Shown: piece by piece, positions 1 through 5,167 of the stretch
How the letters are laid out: each line of letters starts with the position of its first letter
How positions within the stretch are numbered: position 1 is the stretch's first letter
Assembly (NCBI GenBank): GCA_009776345.1
Contig: WRLS01000112.1
Coordinates: 1-6,784, forward strand
Direction of reading: 5' to 3'
Source: Oscillospiraceae bacterium
Lineage (GTDB): Bacteria; Bacillota; Clostridia; Oscillospirales; Ruminococcaceae
Length of the DNA stretch: 6,784 bases
Notes under the pieces: model-generated
Seen by the model: only the letters and a program-made list of their open reading frames with translations
The model's database searches: none
Told to the model about the DNA's origin: nothing
Position numbers and translations under genes: made by a program

Positions 1-140
1 ACCCCTGTAATTTAGTCGATAACCATAAAAGCGATCAATGCATACAAAAATCCATCAGAACCTCCCAACAGCCAGGCCACCCAACCGCCGAAAGAGGCAA
101 ATCCGCCTTGAATCATATGCCATATGGTTCTTGTTTCCAC
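1..140 (-). pseudogene. phage holin (toxin-secretion/phage lysis holin family) remnant, interrupted by a stop codon and cut by the window edge
   Basis: Reading from a GTG at 138-140, the minus strand encodes 42 residues that begin METRTIWHMIQGGF and end LLGGSDGFLYALIAFMVID, followed by TAA (12-14) and then codons for I-T-G. This matches the N-terminal part of the small phage/toxin-secretion holins, whose signature is a first hydrophobic helix, an L-G-G-x-D-G-x-L-Y-A-L-I stretch and then D-Y-I-T-G. Here the tyrosine codon of D-Y-I-T-G is TAA, one base from TAC or TAT, and the frame continues correctly after it. The seen facts are the motif and the stop; that the gene is dead is inference. Family holins run to well over 100 residues, and the rest lies outside the window. 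The GTG start has no strong ribosome binding site; an in-frame ATG six codons upstream (156-158) is an alternative. Holins form the membrane lesion that releases phage endolysin, so this suggests prophage debris. Confidence 0.72.
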
Positions 141-228
141 GTCAGCACATCCCGTCATCCGAAATAGGTTTACTACATAATATGCTCGGATGCGGTCAAG
201 GGTGTTGGCTATTCTTCCAATTGTTTAC

Positions 229-306
229 CTACAATTCTTTTTTTGGTATCCCTGCTACAGCAATCACGTGGTCGCGGTCACAGACTACTAATCTGTTCGC
301 GGTCTG
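229..306 (-). pseudogene. SpoVT/AbrB-family sporulation regulator fragment (sensor-domain piece)
   Basis: The minus strand reads TANRLVV followed by CDRDHVIAVAGIPKKEL and then TAG (229-231). The string closely resembles the start of the GAF-like C-terminal domain of stage V sporulation protein T, which in Bacillus subtilis includes (from memory) LICDRDVYIAVSGSSKKDYL. In intact SpoVT an AbrB-type DNA-binding domain lies upstream and more GAF domain downstream. Here the upstream side is occupied by the MATE gene in another frame, and the downstream side stops after the K-K-E-L. After the TAG a one-base shift gives GKQLEE and another stop, which could be the next segment (N-K-S-I-S-E-M-L-E in the family) behind a frameshift; that part is weak. 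No start codon or complete domain remains, so I call it a relic. The overlap with the last codons of the MATE gene implies a recombination junction near 300. Confidence 0.6.
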
Positions 307-1636
307 CTTTTTTCTCTGTATAATAATACCATGAGTATGACCAGATGCCTTTTATGCACGCGCTCGCTGAAATCCCTATCCATACCCCCCGTAAGCCCAG
401 CCCCAAAAACTCCGCGGAAAGCAAATACACCAGCGGCACACGAATTATATTGCAGGCCGTATTGATAACAGCGGGCGGTATTGTTTTCCCTAAACCCCTA
501 AATGTATTCGACGATACGGATTCTAAGCACATCGGTATCTGGCAGATTGCCAAAATACGCAGATACAAAACGCTGCGTTCAATCAGTTCGGGGTCAGGCA
601 AGAACAGCCCGAACAAATACTTCCCAGGCACAGCCAGCAAAAACGCGATAAATGCCCCGTAACATAGCATAACGAGCGAAGCGGTCCGATAAGTTGCTTT
701 TATGCGCTCGGGTTTTTTCGCGCCGTAATTCTGTCCGATATAAGCAACCAGCGCCGTGCCGAACGCTCCGCCTACCAGCCATGTAAGCGATTCTATCTGG
801 GAACCTACGCGGCTCATAGCCATCGCGTCCGCGCCGAAAAACGCTTCGCGCCGCGATGTTACCATTACAAGAAAAGTGAACAGGAGGCTCTCGGCAGAAA
901 TCGGCAGCGTTTTTTTCAGTATCCATATAACATCGTCCCATTTCGGAGCGGTAAAAAATTTTATGTCCTCAAACGGGCGCTTTTTGCTTTTTTTCATTAA
1001 AACAAGAAGCGTCGTGCATGAAATCACTTGTCCGATAACATTGGAATAAGCCGCGCCCATTATGCCGAAATTCAGCGTAAATATCAATATCGGGTCAAGA
1101 ACCATGTTTATACATATGCCGATGGTGTTATATATAAACGGCGTGCGCGAATTGCCGGCGGCGGTGAACACCGCGCCAAGTGTCGCTGATATATATGTCA
1201 GCGGGATACCGATGGCGGTTACAGCGAGATAGTTTTCTGTATATTTAGCTACATTGGCTTCCCTGAAATTAAAAAACCCTGCCATTTGGGACCGCAGTGT
1301 AATCATAGCCAAAGCGATGCCCGCCCCGCACACCAGGCTAATAAATAACGCCGTGTTTGTGTAAGCTTTTGCCTTTTCCCTGTCACCTGACCCAATTGCC
1401 CCGGAAACGCCTATGCTTGCGCCGACGCTGCCTAAATACATAAACGCAATAGACAGCCAAATATACAGCCCTGCCGCGCCGGTTGCCGCAACCTCTTCGC
1501 TGCCCAGTCTGCCCATCCAAAACATATCGGCGAGGTTGTACAGCATATTTATTGTCTGCGAGCCTATTATAGGTACAGAAAGATACATCAGCCGGCGGAG
1601 TATCGGTCCCCGGGTCAAATCAGTTTTATCGTCCAT
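278..1636 (-). CDS. MATE family efflux transporter
   Basis: This is a polytopic inner-membrane antiporter of the multidrug and toxic compound extrusion family, which exports cationic drugs or metabolites using a sodium or proton gradient. The 452-residue length is typical. The N-terminus carries the family hallmark: DLTRGPILRRLMYLSVPIIG, then LYNLADMFWMGRLG (about residues 33-46) in the first helices, followed by a Gly/Ala-rich run. Hydrophobic segments occur along the whole protein, consistent with 12 helices in two MatE halves, the second opening near KKTLPISAESLLF. Substrate cannot be read from sequence. I start at the ATG at 1636; an in-frame GTG at 1648 gives four more residues, and neither has a good ribosome binding site. 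The last codons (E-Q-I-S-S-L) lie in sequence that reads as a SpoVT relic in another frame, so the natural C-terminus may have been replaced. A perfect palindrome and a double-hairpin repeat sit just upstream. Confidence 0.93.
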   Translation of the reverse strand: MDDKTDLTRGPILRRLMYLSVPIIGSQTINMLYNLADMFWMGRLGSEEVAATGAAGLYIWLSIAFMYLGSVGASIGVSGAIGSGDREKAKAYTNTALFISLVCGAGIALAMITLRSQMAGFFNFREANVAKYTENYLAVTAIGIPLTYISATLGAVFTAAGNSRTPFIYNTIGICINMVLDPILIFTLNFGIMGAAYSNVIGQVISCTTLLVLMKKSKKRPFEDIKFFTAPKWDDVIWILKKTLPISAESLLFTFLVMVTSRREAFFGADAMAMSRVGSQIESLTWLVGGAFGTALVAYIGQNYGAKKPERIKATYRTASLVMLCYGAFIAFLLAVPGKYLFGLFLPDPELIERSVLYLRILAICQIPMCLESVSSNTFRGLGKTIPPAVINTACNIIRVPLVYLLSAEFLGLGLRGVWIGISASACIKGIWSYSWYYYTEKKADREQISSL

Positions 1637-1663
1637 TCCGGCTTTCACATCCGATTATTTTTT

Positions 1664-1675
1664 AACCTGCAGGTT
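1664..1675. promoter_or_regulatory. perfect 12-bp palindrome upstream of the MATE gene
   Basis: AACCTGCAGGTT is a perfect dyad 15-27 bp upstream of the two possible MATE starts. Its position fits an operator for a local repressor, since efflux pumps are often controlled by MarR or TetR proteins, but no such regulator gene is in the window. It could equally be a chance PstI-type palindrome or an edge of the neighbouring hairpin repeat. No convincing -35/-10 pair was found beside it. Confidence 0.25.
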
Positions 1676-1679
1676 TTGG

Positions 1680-1750
1680 GTAGGGTCGGGCTTCCATGCC
1701 CGACCGTCAAAATCGAATATTCGCGGTCGGGGATGGAACCCCGACCCTAC
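1680..1750. repeat. double-hairpin palindromic intergenic repeat (REP/MITE-like)
   Basis: Two 27-bp arms (1680-1706 and 1724-1750) are reverse complements of each other at 25 of 27 positions and flank a 17-bp spacer containing the palindrome CGAATATTCG (1714-1723). Each arm is also its own hairpin: GGTCGGGC-TTCCAT-GCCCGACC on the left and GGTCGGGG-ATGGAA-CCCCGACC on the right, each a perfect 8-bp stem with a 6-nt loop. The two differences between the arms are the two partners of one base pair, so each change is compensated and both hairpins remain perfect. Arms begin and end in GTAGGG/CCCTAC. This is the form of a mobile REP-like element, sitting between the 3' end of rnhA and the 5' end of the MATE gene. 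There is no T-run, so an ordinary terminator is unlikely, although it could block read-through or protect the rnhA transcript. Confidence 0.85.
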
Positions 1751-1754
1751 AAGC

Positions 1755-1795
1755 TTCTTCCCTTCCTAAATCCTCAATCCTAAAACCTCAATCCT
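1755..1795 (-). repeat. AT-rich direct repeat supplying the rnhA stop codon
   Basis: Read on the minus strand, AGGATTGAGG occurs twice (1795 to 1786 and 1781 to 1772) separated by TTTT, followed by the tail TTAGGAAGGGAAGAA (1769 to 1755). The rnhA stop TGA (1788-1790) lies inside the first unit. The 3' end of the fusion gene (4617-4655) has the same design and a nearly identical tail. Confidence 0.6.
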
Positions 1796-2225
1796 GCGCA
1801 GCCGCGCTGCGCTGCGCAAGTTTATCGCAGCGCTCGTTTTCGGGATGCCCGGTATGCCCGCGTATCCACCTAAAGCTCACGCGGTGTTTTTCCAGCAGCG
1901 GCAGGAGCCGCTCCCATAAATCCGCATTGAGCGCGGGCTTTTTGTCCGGTTTTATCCAGCCCTTCGCCCGCCAGCCATAGACCCAGCCCTTGGTCACGCT
2001 GTCGATGACATATTTGGAATCGCTTGTAATCTCCGCCTCGCAGGGCTCTTTCAGGGCGGACAGCCCCTCGATCACAGCGGTAAGCTCCATGCGGTTGTTG
2101 GTGGTATCGTTCTCCCCGCCGCAAAGCTCTTTTTCATGCCCGGCGTATTTTAGGATCGCCGCCCATCCCCCCGGTCCGGGGTTGCCGGAACAGGCGCCGT
2201 CGGTGTAAATTTGGACCTTTTTCAT
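1788..2225 (-). CDS. rnhA: ribonuclease HI
   Basis: This enzyme cleaves the RNA strand of RNA-DNA hybrids in the cytoplasm, removing R-loops and primer RNA. The 145 residues match the usual length of bacterial RNase HI (about 150-155). The full catalytic set is visible: D9 in IYTDGACSGNPGPGGWA, E47 in NNRMELTA, D69 in TSDSKYV, H124 in RGHTGHPENERCD, and D134. The basic-protrusion region is present as G-W-x-x-G-W-R-A-K-G-W (about 80-90). The ATG at 2225 follows a weak GTAGG-like binding site and a clear sigma-A promoter at 2247-2275. The gene is divergent from the nucleotidyltransferase fusion. It stops inside an AT-rich repeat, so the last residues (A-A-A-Q-D) may be a recently altered tail. 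No terminator with a T-run follows; the double-hairpin repeat comes next. Confidence 0.97.
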   Translation of the reverse strand: MKKVQIYTDGACSGNPGPGGWAAILKYAGHEKELCGGENDTTNNRMELTAVIEGLSALKEPCEAEITSDSKYVIDSVTKGWVYGWRAKGWIKPDKKPALNADLWERLLPLLEKHRVSFRWIRGHTGHPENERCDKLAQRSAAAQD

Positions 2226-2246
2226 CTTAGCCTACTTTTTTTATCA

Positions 2247-2275
2247 ATTATACCACATGAAATGCTTTGCCGCAA
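2247..2275 (-). promoter_or_regulatory. sigma-A promoter of rnhA
   Basis: On the minus strand TTGCGG (2275 to 2270) is followed by exactly 17 bp and then a consensus TATAAT (2252 to 2247). Transcription would begin near 2240, about 15 nt upstream of the rnhA ATG, giving a very short leader. I found no equally good promoter for the divergent plus-strand gene in this 111-bp gap. Confidence 0.75.
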
Positions 2276-2290
2276 TTTCTTTGTATGTTC

Positions 2291-2325
2291 CCCCCTTTTT
2301 TCGCCAATACTAGCAAAAAAGGGGG
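2291..2325 (+). promoter_or_regulatory. hairpin that sequesters the ribosome binding site of the nucleotidyltransferase fusion
   Basis: CCCCCTTTTTT (2291-2301) and AAAAAAGGGGG (2315-2325) form a perfect 11-bp stem with a 13-nt loop. The G-run of the right arm plus the following AG is the only Shine-Dalgarno candidate (GGGGGAG, 2321-2327) for the ATG at 2337, at a spacing of 9 nt. If the leader is transcribed from upstream of 2291, the binding site would be paired, so translation could depend on unfolding, for example by temperature, a protein or transcript start choice. The hairpin itself is certain; the control role is inference. It may instead be a relative of the C/G-rich repeats at the right end of the window. 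Confidence 0.5.
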
Positions 2326-2336
2326 AGCGATTTATC

Positions 2337-4631
2337 ATGAAAGCAATCATCATGGCAGGGGGAGAGGGTACGCGCCTGCGTCCCTTGACCTGCGATATAC
2401 CGAAACCGATGGCAAGGCTTTGCGGCCGCCCGACCCTTGAATATATCCTTGACCTTTTGGAGCGACACGGCTTCACAGAGGCGGCTGTTACCGTACGCTA
2501 CTTGCCGCATTTAATCTCGTCGCATTTCCCGGACGGGCGGTACGGCGGCCTGCGCCTTTCCTTTGTCGAGGAGGACAAGCCGCTCGGCACGGCGGGGAGC
2601 GTTAAAAACGCCTGGGGCGGGGGCGATGTGCTTGTCATAAGCGGGGACGCAATGTGCGACTTCGACCTTGGCGCGGCTGTGCGTTTCCACCGTGAACGCG
2701 GCGCGGCGGCTACGATTTTGGCAAAACAGGTGGGCGACCCCAGGGAATACGGCCTGATCGACTGCCATGACGACGGCAGGATCAACGCCTTTATCGAAAA
2801 GCCCGCCTTCTCCCAGGCGGTCAGCGATTTGGCAAATACGGGCATATACCTGCTTTCCTCCGAAACGCTCTCCATGATCCCGGACGGCGAAAGCTACGAC
2901 TTCGCGAAAGACCTTTTCCCGAAGCTGCTGGCGGAGGGCAAAGCTCTTTTCTGCAAAGAGGATTCCGGCTACTGGTGCGATATCGGCGACTTGGACACAT
3001 ATATACAATGCCAGCGGGATATGCTGTCAGGCAAGGTAGACTGCCGCATCCACGGCGTAAGGGATTTTGAGGGCAACGTGTTCGCCGGGGAAAAACCGCC
3101 GCGCAGCTGCCGCATAACAGCGCCGTCCTATATCGGCAGGGACGTCACCTTTGAAGAAAATGTGACCGTAGAGCAAAGCGTCATCGACGACGGCTGCTAC
3201 ATCGGGGAGGATGTGCGCGTAACAGGCAGTATTGTGCTTGCGGGCGCGTATCTGTCCCATCGGGCGAAGCTGACAGGCTCGCTTGTATGTGCGGGGGCGT
3301 CGGTCAAAACGGGCGCGATGCTGTTTGAAGGCTCTACAATAGGCTCCGGCGCGGTAATCGGCGAGCGGTGCATGATAAACCCCGGTGTAAAAATCTGGAA
3401 CGGTAAAACAGCGGCGGCGGGCGAGATTGTTACAGAACACCGGAAAATCAGCGACCCGCAGCGCAGCTTCTTCACCGAGGACGGCATCAGCGGCGAGGTC
3501 GGCGTGGAGCTTACACCGGAGTTCATGGCACGCTTGGGATGCGCGATAGGTTCCGTTAAGCCGGACGCGCGGATTGCGGTCGGCGGTTCGGCCCACAGCG
3601 GCATTTCCGTACTCAAGGATGCGCTGTGCGCGGGGATACAGTCCACAGGCGCGCGCGTGATGGATTTCGGCGAGAGCTTCCGCGCACGGTTTGAATACGA
3701 CATGGCGTTTTCGTCATCTGTTCTGGGCGTGTTTATCAGCGGCGGCACAAAATGCGGGATCCGTATGTTCGGGAAAGGCGGGCTGCCGGCAGAGCGCGAT
3801 ATTGAGCGCGGCATCGAGATTCTGCTTTCCCGCGGCGAATTCATCCGATGCCCCGGGGACAGGCTGGGCGACCGCGTTGTAATGACAGGCATGGACGGGC
3901 TGTACAAGGCGCAGCTCCTGCGCTTTGCAATCCACGGGCTGGGCGGGCTTTCCGCGCAGGTGCGCTCGCGCAGTATGTACGCGCAGAATACGCTCAGGGA
4001 CGTGCTTTACAGGCTGGGCTGTGACGTGGAATCGGGCTTTACGCTGGAGCTTTCATCCCAGGGCGACAAGGTCAGGCTGCTTGACGACAAAGCGGGATAT
4101 ATCCCGCATCATAAGATTTTGGCATGGTGCGCGATACGGCGGATGGAGCGCGGCGAGGATGTAGCGCTCCCCTTTGACGCGCCCAGGTTTTTAGACGAAG
4201 TCGCCGCCCGTCATGGGGTAAAACTCCACCGCTATTATGACTGCCCCGCCGACAGCTCCGACCAGACCGCGCGCAAGATCGCGGCATTCCAGATGTGGTC
4301 GCGCGACGGCCTGATGCAAGCCGTGATGCTTATGTCAATCATCAAGGAAGAGGGCGGCTTGCAAAATATGCTGGGCCGGTGCGAAAACTTCGGCATGGCA
4401 TCGAGGACAATACAAACGCAGGGGAGCCCCGCGGGCCTGATCCGCCACCTTAACCGCGAAAAATCCGGGCAGATACGCGAAGGCATCGTGCTTACCCACG
4501 AACGCGGCATTGTGCTTATAAAACCGCTCAAACGCGGCACGGGCATACGAATATTAGCAGAAGCCGCCAGCATGGAAATCGCCGACGAAATCTGCGCGGA
4601 TGTTGAAGGGCAGATAGGAATTAGAAATTAG
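2337..4631 (+). CDS. sugar-1-phosphate nucleotidyltransferase / beta-helix / degenerate phosphomannomutase fusion (mannose-1-phosphate guanylyltransferase-like)
   Basis: Residues 1-232 are an NTP_transferase domain that joins a nucleoside triphosphate to a sugar-1-phosphate to make an activated sugar for wall or exopolysaccharide. They carry AGGEGTRLRPLT (7-18), catalytic-type K23 in IPKPM, GTAGS (84-88), SGDAMCD with D104/D108, E-K-P (154-156), N-T-G (167-169) and W-C-D-I-G-D (213-218). Residues about 260-366 are hexapeptide repeats (I-G-x-D/G-V style) folding as a left-handed beta-helix. Residues about 377-764 align with phosphomannomutase/phosphoglucomutase, starting at FTEDGISGEVGVELTPE. 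Its catalytic motifs are gone: G-I-R-G is G-I-S-G, the phosphoserine loop T-A-S-H-N-P is reduced to FISGGTKCGIRMF (466-478), the metal loop D-G-D-G-D-R is S-S-Q-G-D-K (573-578), and R-P-S-G-T-E-P is K-P-L-K-R-G-T (729-735). So the mutase part is probably structural or regulatory. I start at the ATG at 2337, which opens the family motif and follows GGGGGAG; the frame is open upstream to 2211. The substrate could be mannose- or glucose-1-phosphate. Confidence 0.92.
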   Translation: MKAIIMAGGEGTRLRPLTCDIPKPMARLCGRPTLEYILDLLERHGFTEAAVTVRYLPHLISSHFPDGRYGGLRLSFVEEDKPLGTAGSVKNAWGGGDVLVISGDAMCDFDLGAAVRFHRERGAAATILAKQVGDPREYGLIDCHDDGRINAFIEKPAFSQAVSDLANTGIYLLSSETLSMIPDGESYDFAKDLFPKLLAEGKALFCKEDSGYWCDIGDLDTYIQCQRDMLSGKVDCRIHGVRDFEGNVFAGEKPPRSCRITAPSYIGRDVTFEENVTVEQSVIDDGCYIGEDVRVTGSIVLAGAYLSHRAKLTGSLVCAGASVKTGAMLFEGSTIGSGAVIGERCMINPGVKIWNGKTAAAGEIVTEHRKISDPQRSFFTEDGISGEVGVELTPEFMARLGCAIGSVKPDARIAVGGSAHSGISVLKDALCAGIQSTGARVMDFGESFRARFEYDMAFSSSVLGVFISGGTKCGIRMFGKGGLPAERDIERGIEILLSRGEFIRCPGDRLGDRVVMTGMDGLYKAQLLRFAIHGLGGLSAQVRSRSMYAQNTLRDVLYRLGCDVESGFTLELSSQGDKVRLLDDKAGYIPHHKILAWCAIRRMERGEDVALPFDAPRFLDEVAARHGVKLHRYYDCPADSSDQTARKIAAFQMWSRDGLMQAVMLMSIIKEEGGLQNMLGRCENFGMASRTIQTQGSPAGLIRHLNREKSGQIREGIVLTHERGIVLIKPLKRGTGIRILAEAASMEIADEICADVEGQIGIRN

Positions 4632-4655
4632 AATTAGGAATTAGTAAGGGAAGGA
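4617..4655 (+). repeat. AATTAG tandem repeat supplying the stop codon of the fusion gene
   Basis: AATTAG occurs four times (4619-4624, 4626-4631, 4632-4637, 4639-4644) with 0-1 bp between units, followed by TTAGTAAGGGAAGGA (4641-4655). The final residues G-I-R-N and the TAG stop (4629-4631) of the fusion gene are encoded by this tract. The tail matches the one after rnhA (1755-1769, minus) at 13 of 15 positions, and both lie in the sense direction of the gene they end. Confidence 0.65.
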
Positions 4656-4954
4656 ACCATAAGTTTCGCACTTATAAAAAGCGCAAATCTACAAAGGCAA
4701 GTAGGCACAAAACAAAAGTAGGGAGCGACACCGGAAGCGCCCGCGCACGTAATAACAGCGGAAAAAGTCTTCAAATATCTTTTTTTCTTAATTCCTTTTT
4801 CCGCGTTCAAGCCCTGGAGCCCGGCTCGGCTGGGTGATTGGGCGGATTATAGGGCAAAGCATATGACGTGCGCGATGAAAGGCACAAGGCTATGCGGTTT
4901 GTCGGAGCGGGGGTCCGGGGTCTCCCCGGTGTGTTTTGTTTCTTTTGCACAAGC
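4632..4954. other. intergenic stretch without a supported gene
   Basis: After the AATTAG tract I see no reading frame with a ribosome binding site or recognisable protein on either strand. AGTTTCGCA at 4662-4670 followed by TTATAAA resembles the promoter-like element at 5080-5102 but with different spacing, so I do not call it. CCGGGG-TCT-CCCCGG (4915-4929) is a tight 6-bp hairpin, and TTTCTTTTGC-ACAA-GCAAAAGAAA (4939-4962) is a perfect 10-bp hairpin overlapping the T-run side of the minus-strand terminator. No terminator with a clear T-run was found for the fusion gene. Confidence 0.5.
4758..4804. repeat. 10-bp inverted repeat around a T-rich loop
   Basis: GCGGAAAAAG (4758-4767) and CTTTTTCCGC (4795-4804) are perfect reverse complements flanking 27 bp that are T-rich and include a run of seven T. 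It lies about 130 bp after the fusion stop codon. The form is not a standard terminator because the T-run is inside the loop. It might be a 3'-end stabiliser or a chance dyad. Confidence 0.35.
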
Positions 4955-4989
4955 AAAAGAAAAGCCCCCGCGGCTTGAGCGGGTGGGCT
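4955..4989 (-). terminator. intrinsic terminator of the candidate small RNA
   Basis: On the minus strand AGCCC-AC-CCGC pairs with GCGG-GGGCT across a 7-nt loop: nine base pairs with a 2-nt bulge, mostly G-C, followed at once by TTTTCTTTT (4963 to 4955). The T-run exists only on this strand, which fixes the direction of the transcript. Confidence 0.55.
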
Positions 4990-5073
4990 GTGCGTAGCTA
5001 CAACGCGGACGAAATTTACTGTAGGCACAGGTTTTGCACACGATGGGATAATATCGTTAAAACCACCCCGGCG
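4955..5073 (-). ncRNA. candidate structured small RNA, family not recognised
   Basis: The minus strand carries a complete transcription unit without a credible ORF: a promoter-like element at 5080-5102, then three adjacent hairpins and an intrinsic terminator. P1 (5064 to 5030) pairs GGTTTT with AAAACC and, inside, ACGAT with ATCGT around an 8-nt loop. P2 (5029 to 4989) pairs TGTGC with GCACA and CTACA with TGTAG, leaving a 4-nt CTAC bulge and a 17-nt apical loop. P3 (4989 to 4963) is the terminator stem followed by TTTTCTTTT. The stems abut, so 4963-5064 is almost entirely used. The predicted RNA is about 119 nt, from near 5073. The 5' GGGTGG could also pair with CCACCC of the terminator arm, giving a possible alternative fold. 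I do not recognise it as 6S, SRP RNA, tmRNA or a riboswitch that I know. It may act in trans, since no gene follows closely on this strand. Confidence 0.45.
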
Positions 5074-5079
5074 CGTCGT

Positions 5080-5102
5080 ATTATACACAAACTGCGAAAC
5101 TC
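5080..5102 (-). promoter_or_regulatory. promoter-like element of the candidate small RNA
   Basis: On the minus strand GAGTTTCGCAGTT (5102 to 5090) is followed by TGTG and a consensus TATAAT (5085 to 5080). The same 13-bp block, again four bases from TATAAT, occurs on the plus strand at 6667-6689. There is no good -35 hexamer at the usual distance, so the conserved block may bind an activator or be read by an alternative mode. Confidence 0.5.
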
Positions 5103-5114
5103 GTAATAAAGCAA

Positions 5115-5150
5115 AAAACAAAAGCACCCGAAACCGGGCGCTCTTGTTTT
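5115..5150 (-). terminator. intrinsic terminator of the S1-domain gene
   Basis: As minus-strand RNA, AAAACAAGAGCGCCCG and CGGGTGCTTTTGTTTT form a 16-bp stem with a GTTT loop; the only irregularities are two G-U pairs, which would be A-C mismatches on the plus strand. The stem ends in a T-rich tract. It starts 17 bp after the stop codon of the S1-domain gene. Confidence 0.85.
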
Positions 5151-5167
5151 AATATATCAACAGCCGT

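Noticed and set aside
170..205. Promoter for the holin from TTGACC on the minus strand
   Set aside because: No acceptable -10 at 16-18 bp: TATTAT is only 11 bp away and TAGTAA at 18 bp is a poor match.
38..334. Plus-strand 98-codon frame over the holin and SpoVT remnants
   Set aside because: No ribosome binding site or recognisable domain; the opposite strand carries clear family motifs.
2211..2336. N-terminal extension of the fusion protein by 42 residues
   Set aside because: It would begin inside rnhA, encode the hairpin and precede the family start motif M-K-A-I-I-M-A-G-G; GGGGGAG fits the ATG at 2337.
2498..3907. Long minus-strand frames antisense to the fusion gene
   Set aside because: Frames of 125 to 236 codons opposite a GC-rich gene with recognised motifs; their Arg/Ser/Pro/Ala-rich translations are shadows.
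4662..4680. Third copy of the AGTTTCGCA promoter-like element followed by TTATAAA
   Set aside because: Only nine bases match and the distance to the AT-rich hexamer differs, so it may be chance.
4847..5041. Minus-strand frame beginning M-C-K-T-C-A-Y-S-K-F-R, Cys-rich, possibly zinc-binding
   Set aside because: The GTG start lacks a ribosome binding site and the frame runs through the hairpins and terminator of the candidate small RNA. Worth revisiting only if homologues conserve the protein rather than the stems.
4807..5127. Longer minus-strand frame across the same intergenic region
   Set aside because: Low-complexity translation covering a promoter-like element, hairpins and a terminator; no domain visible.
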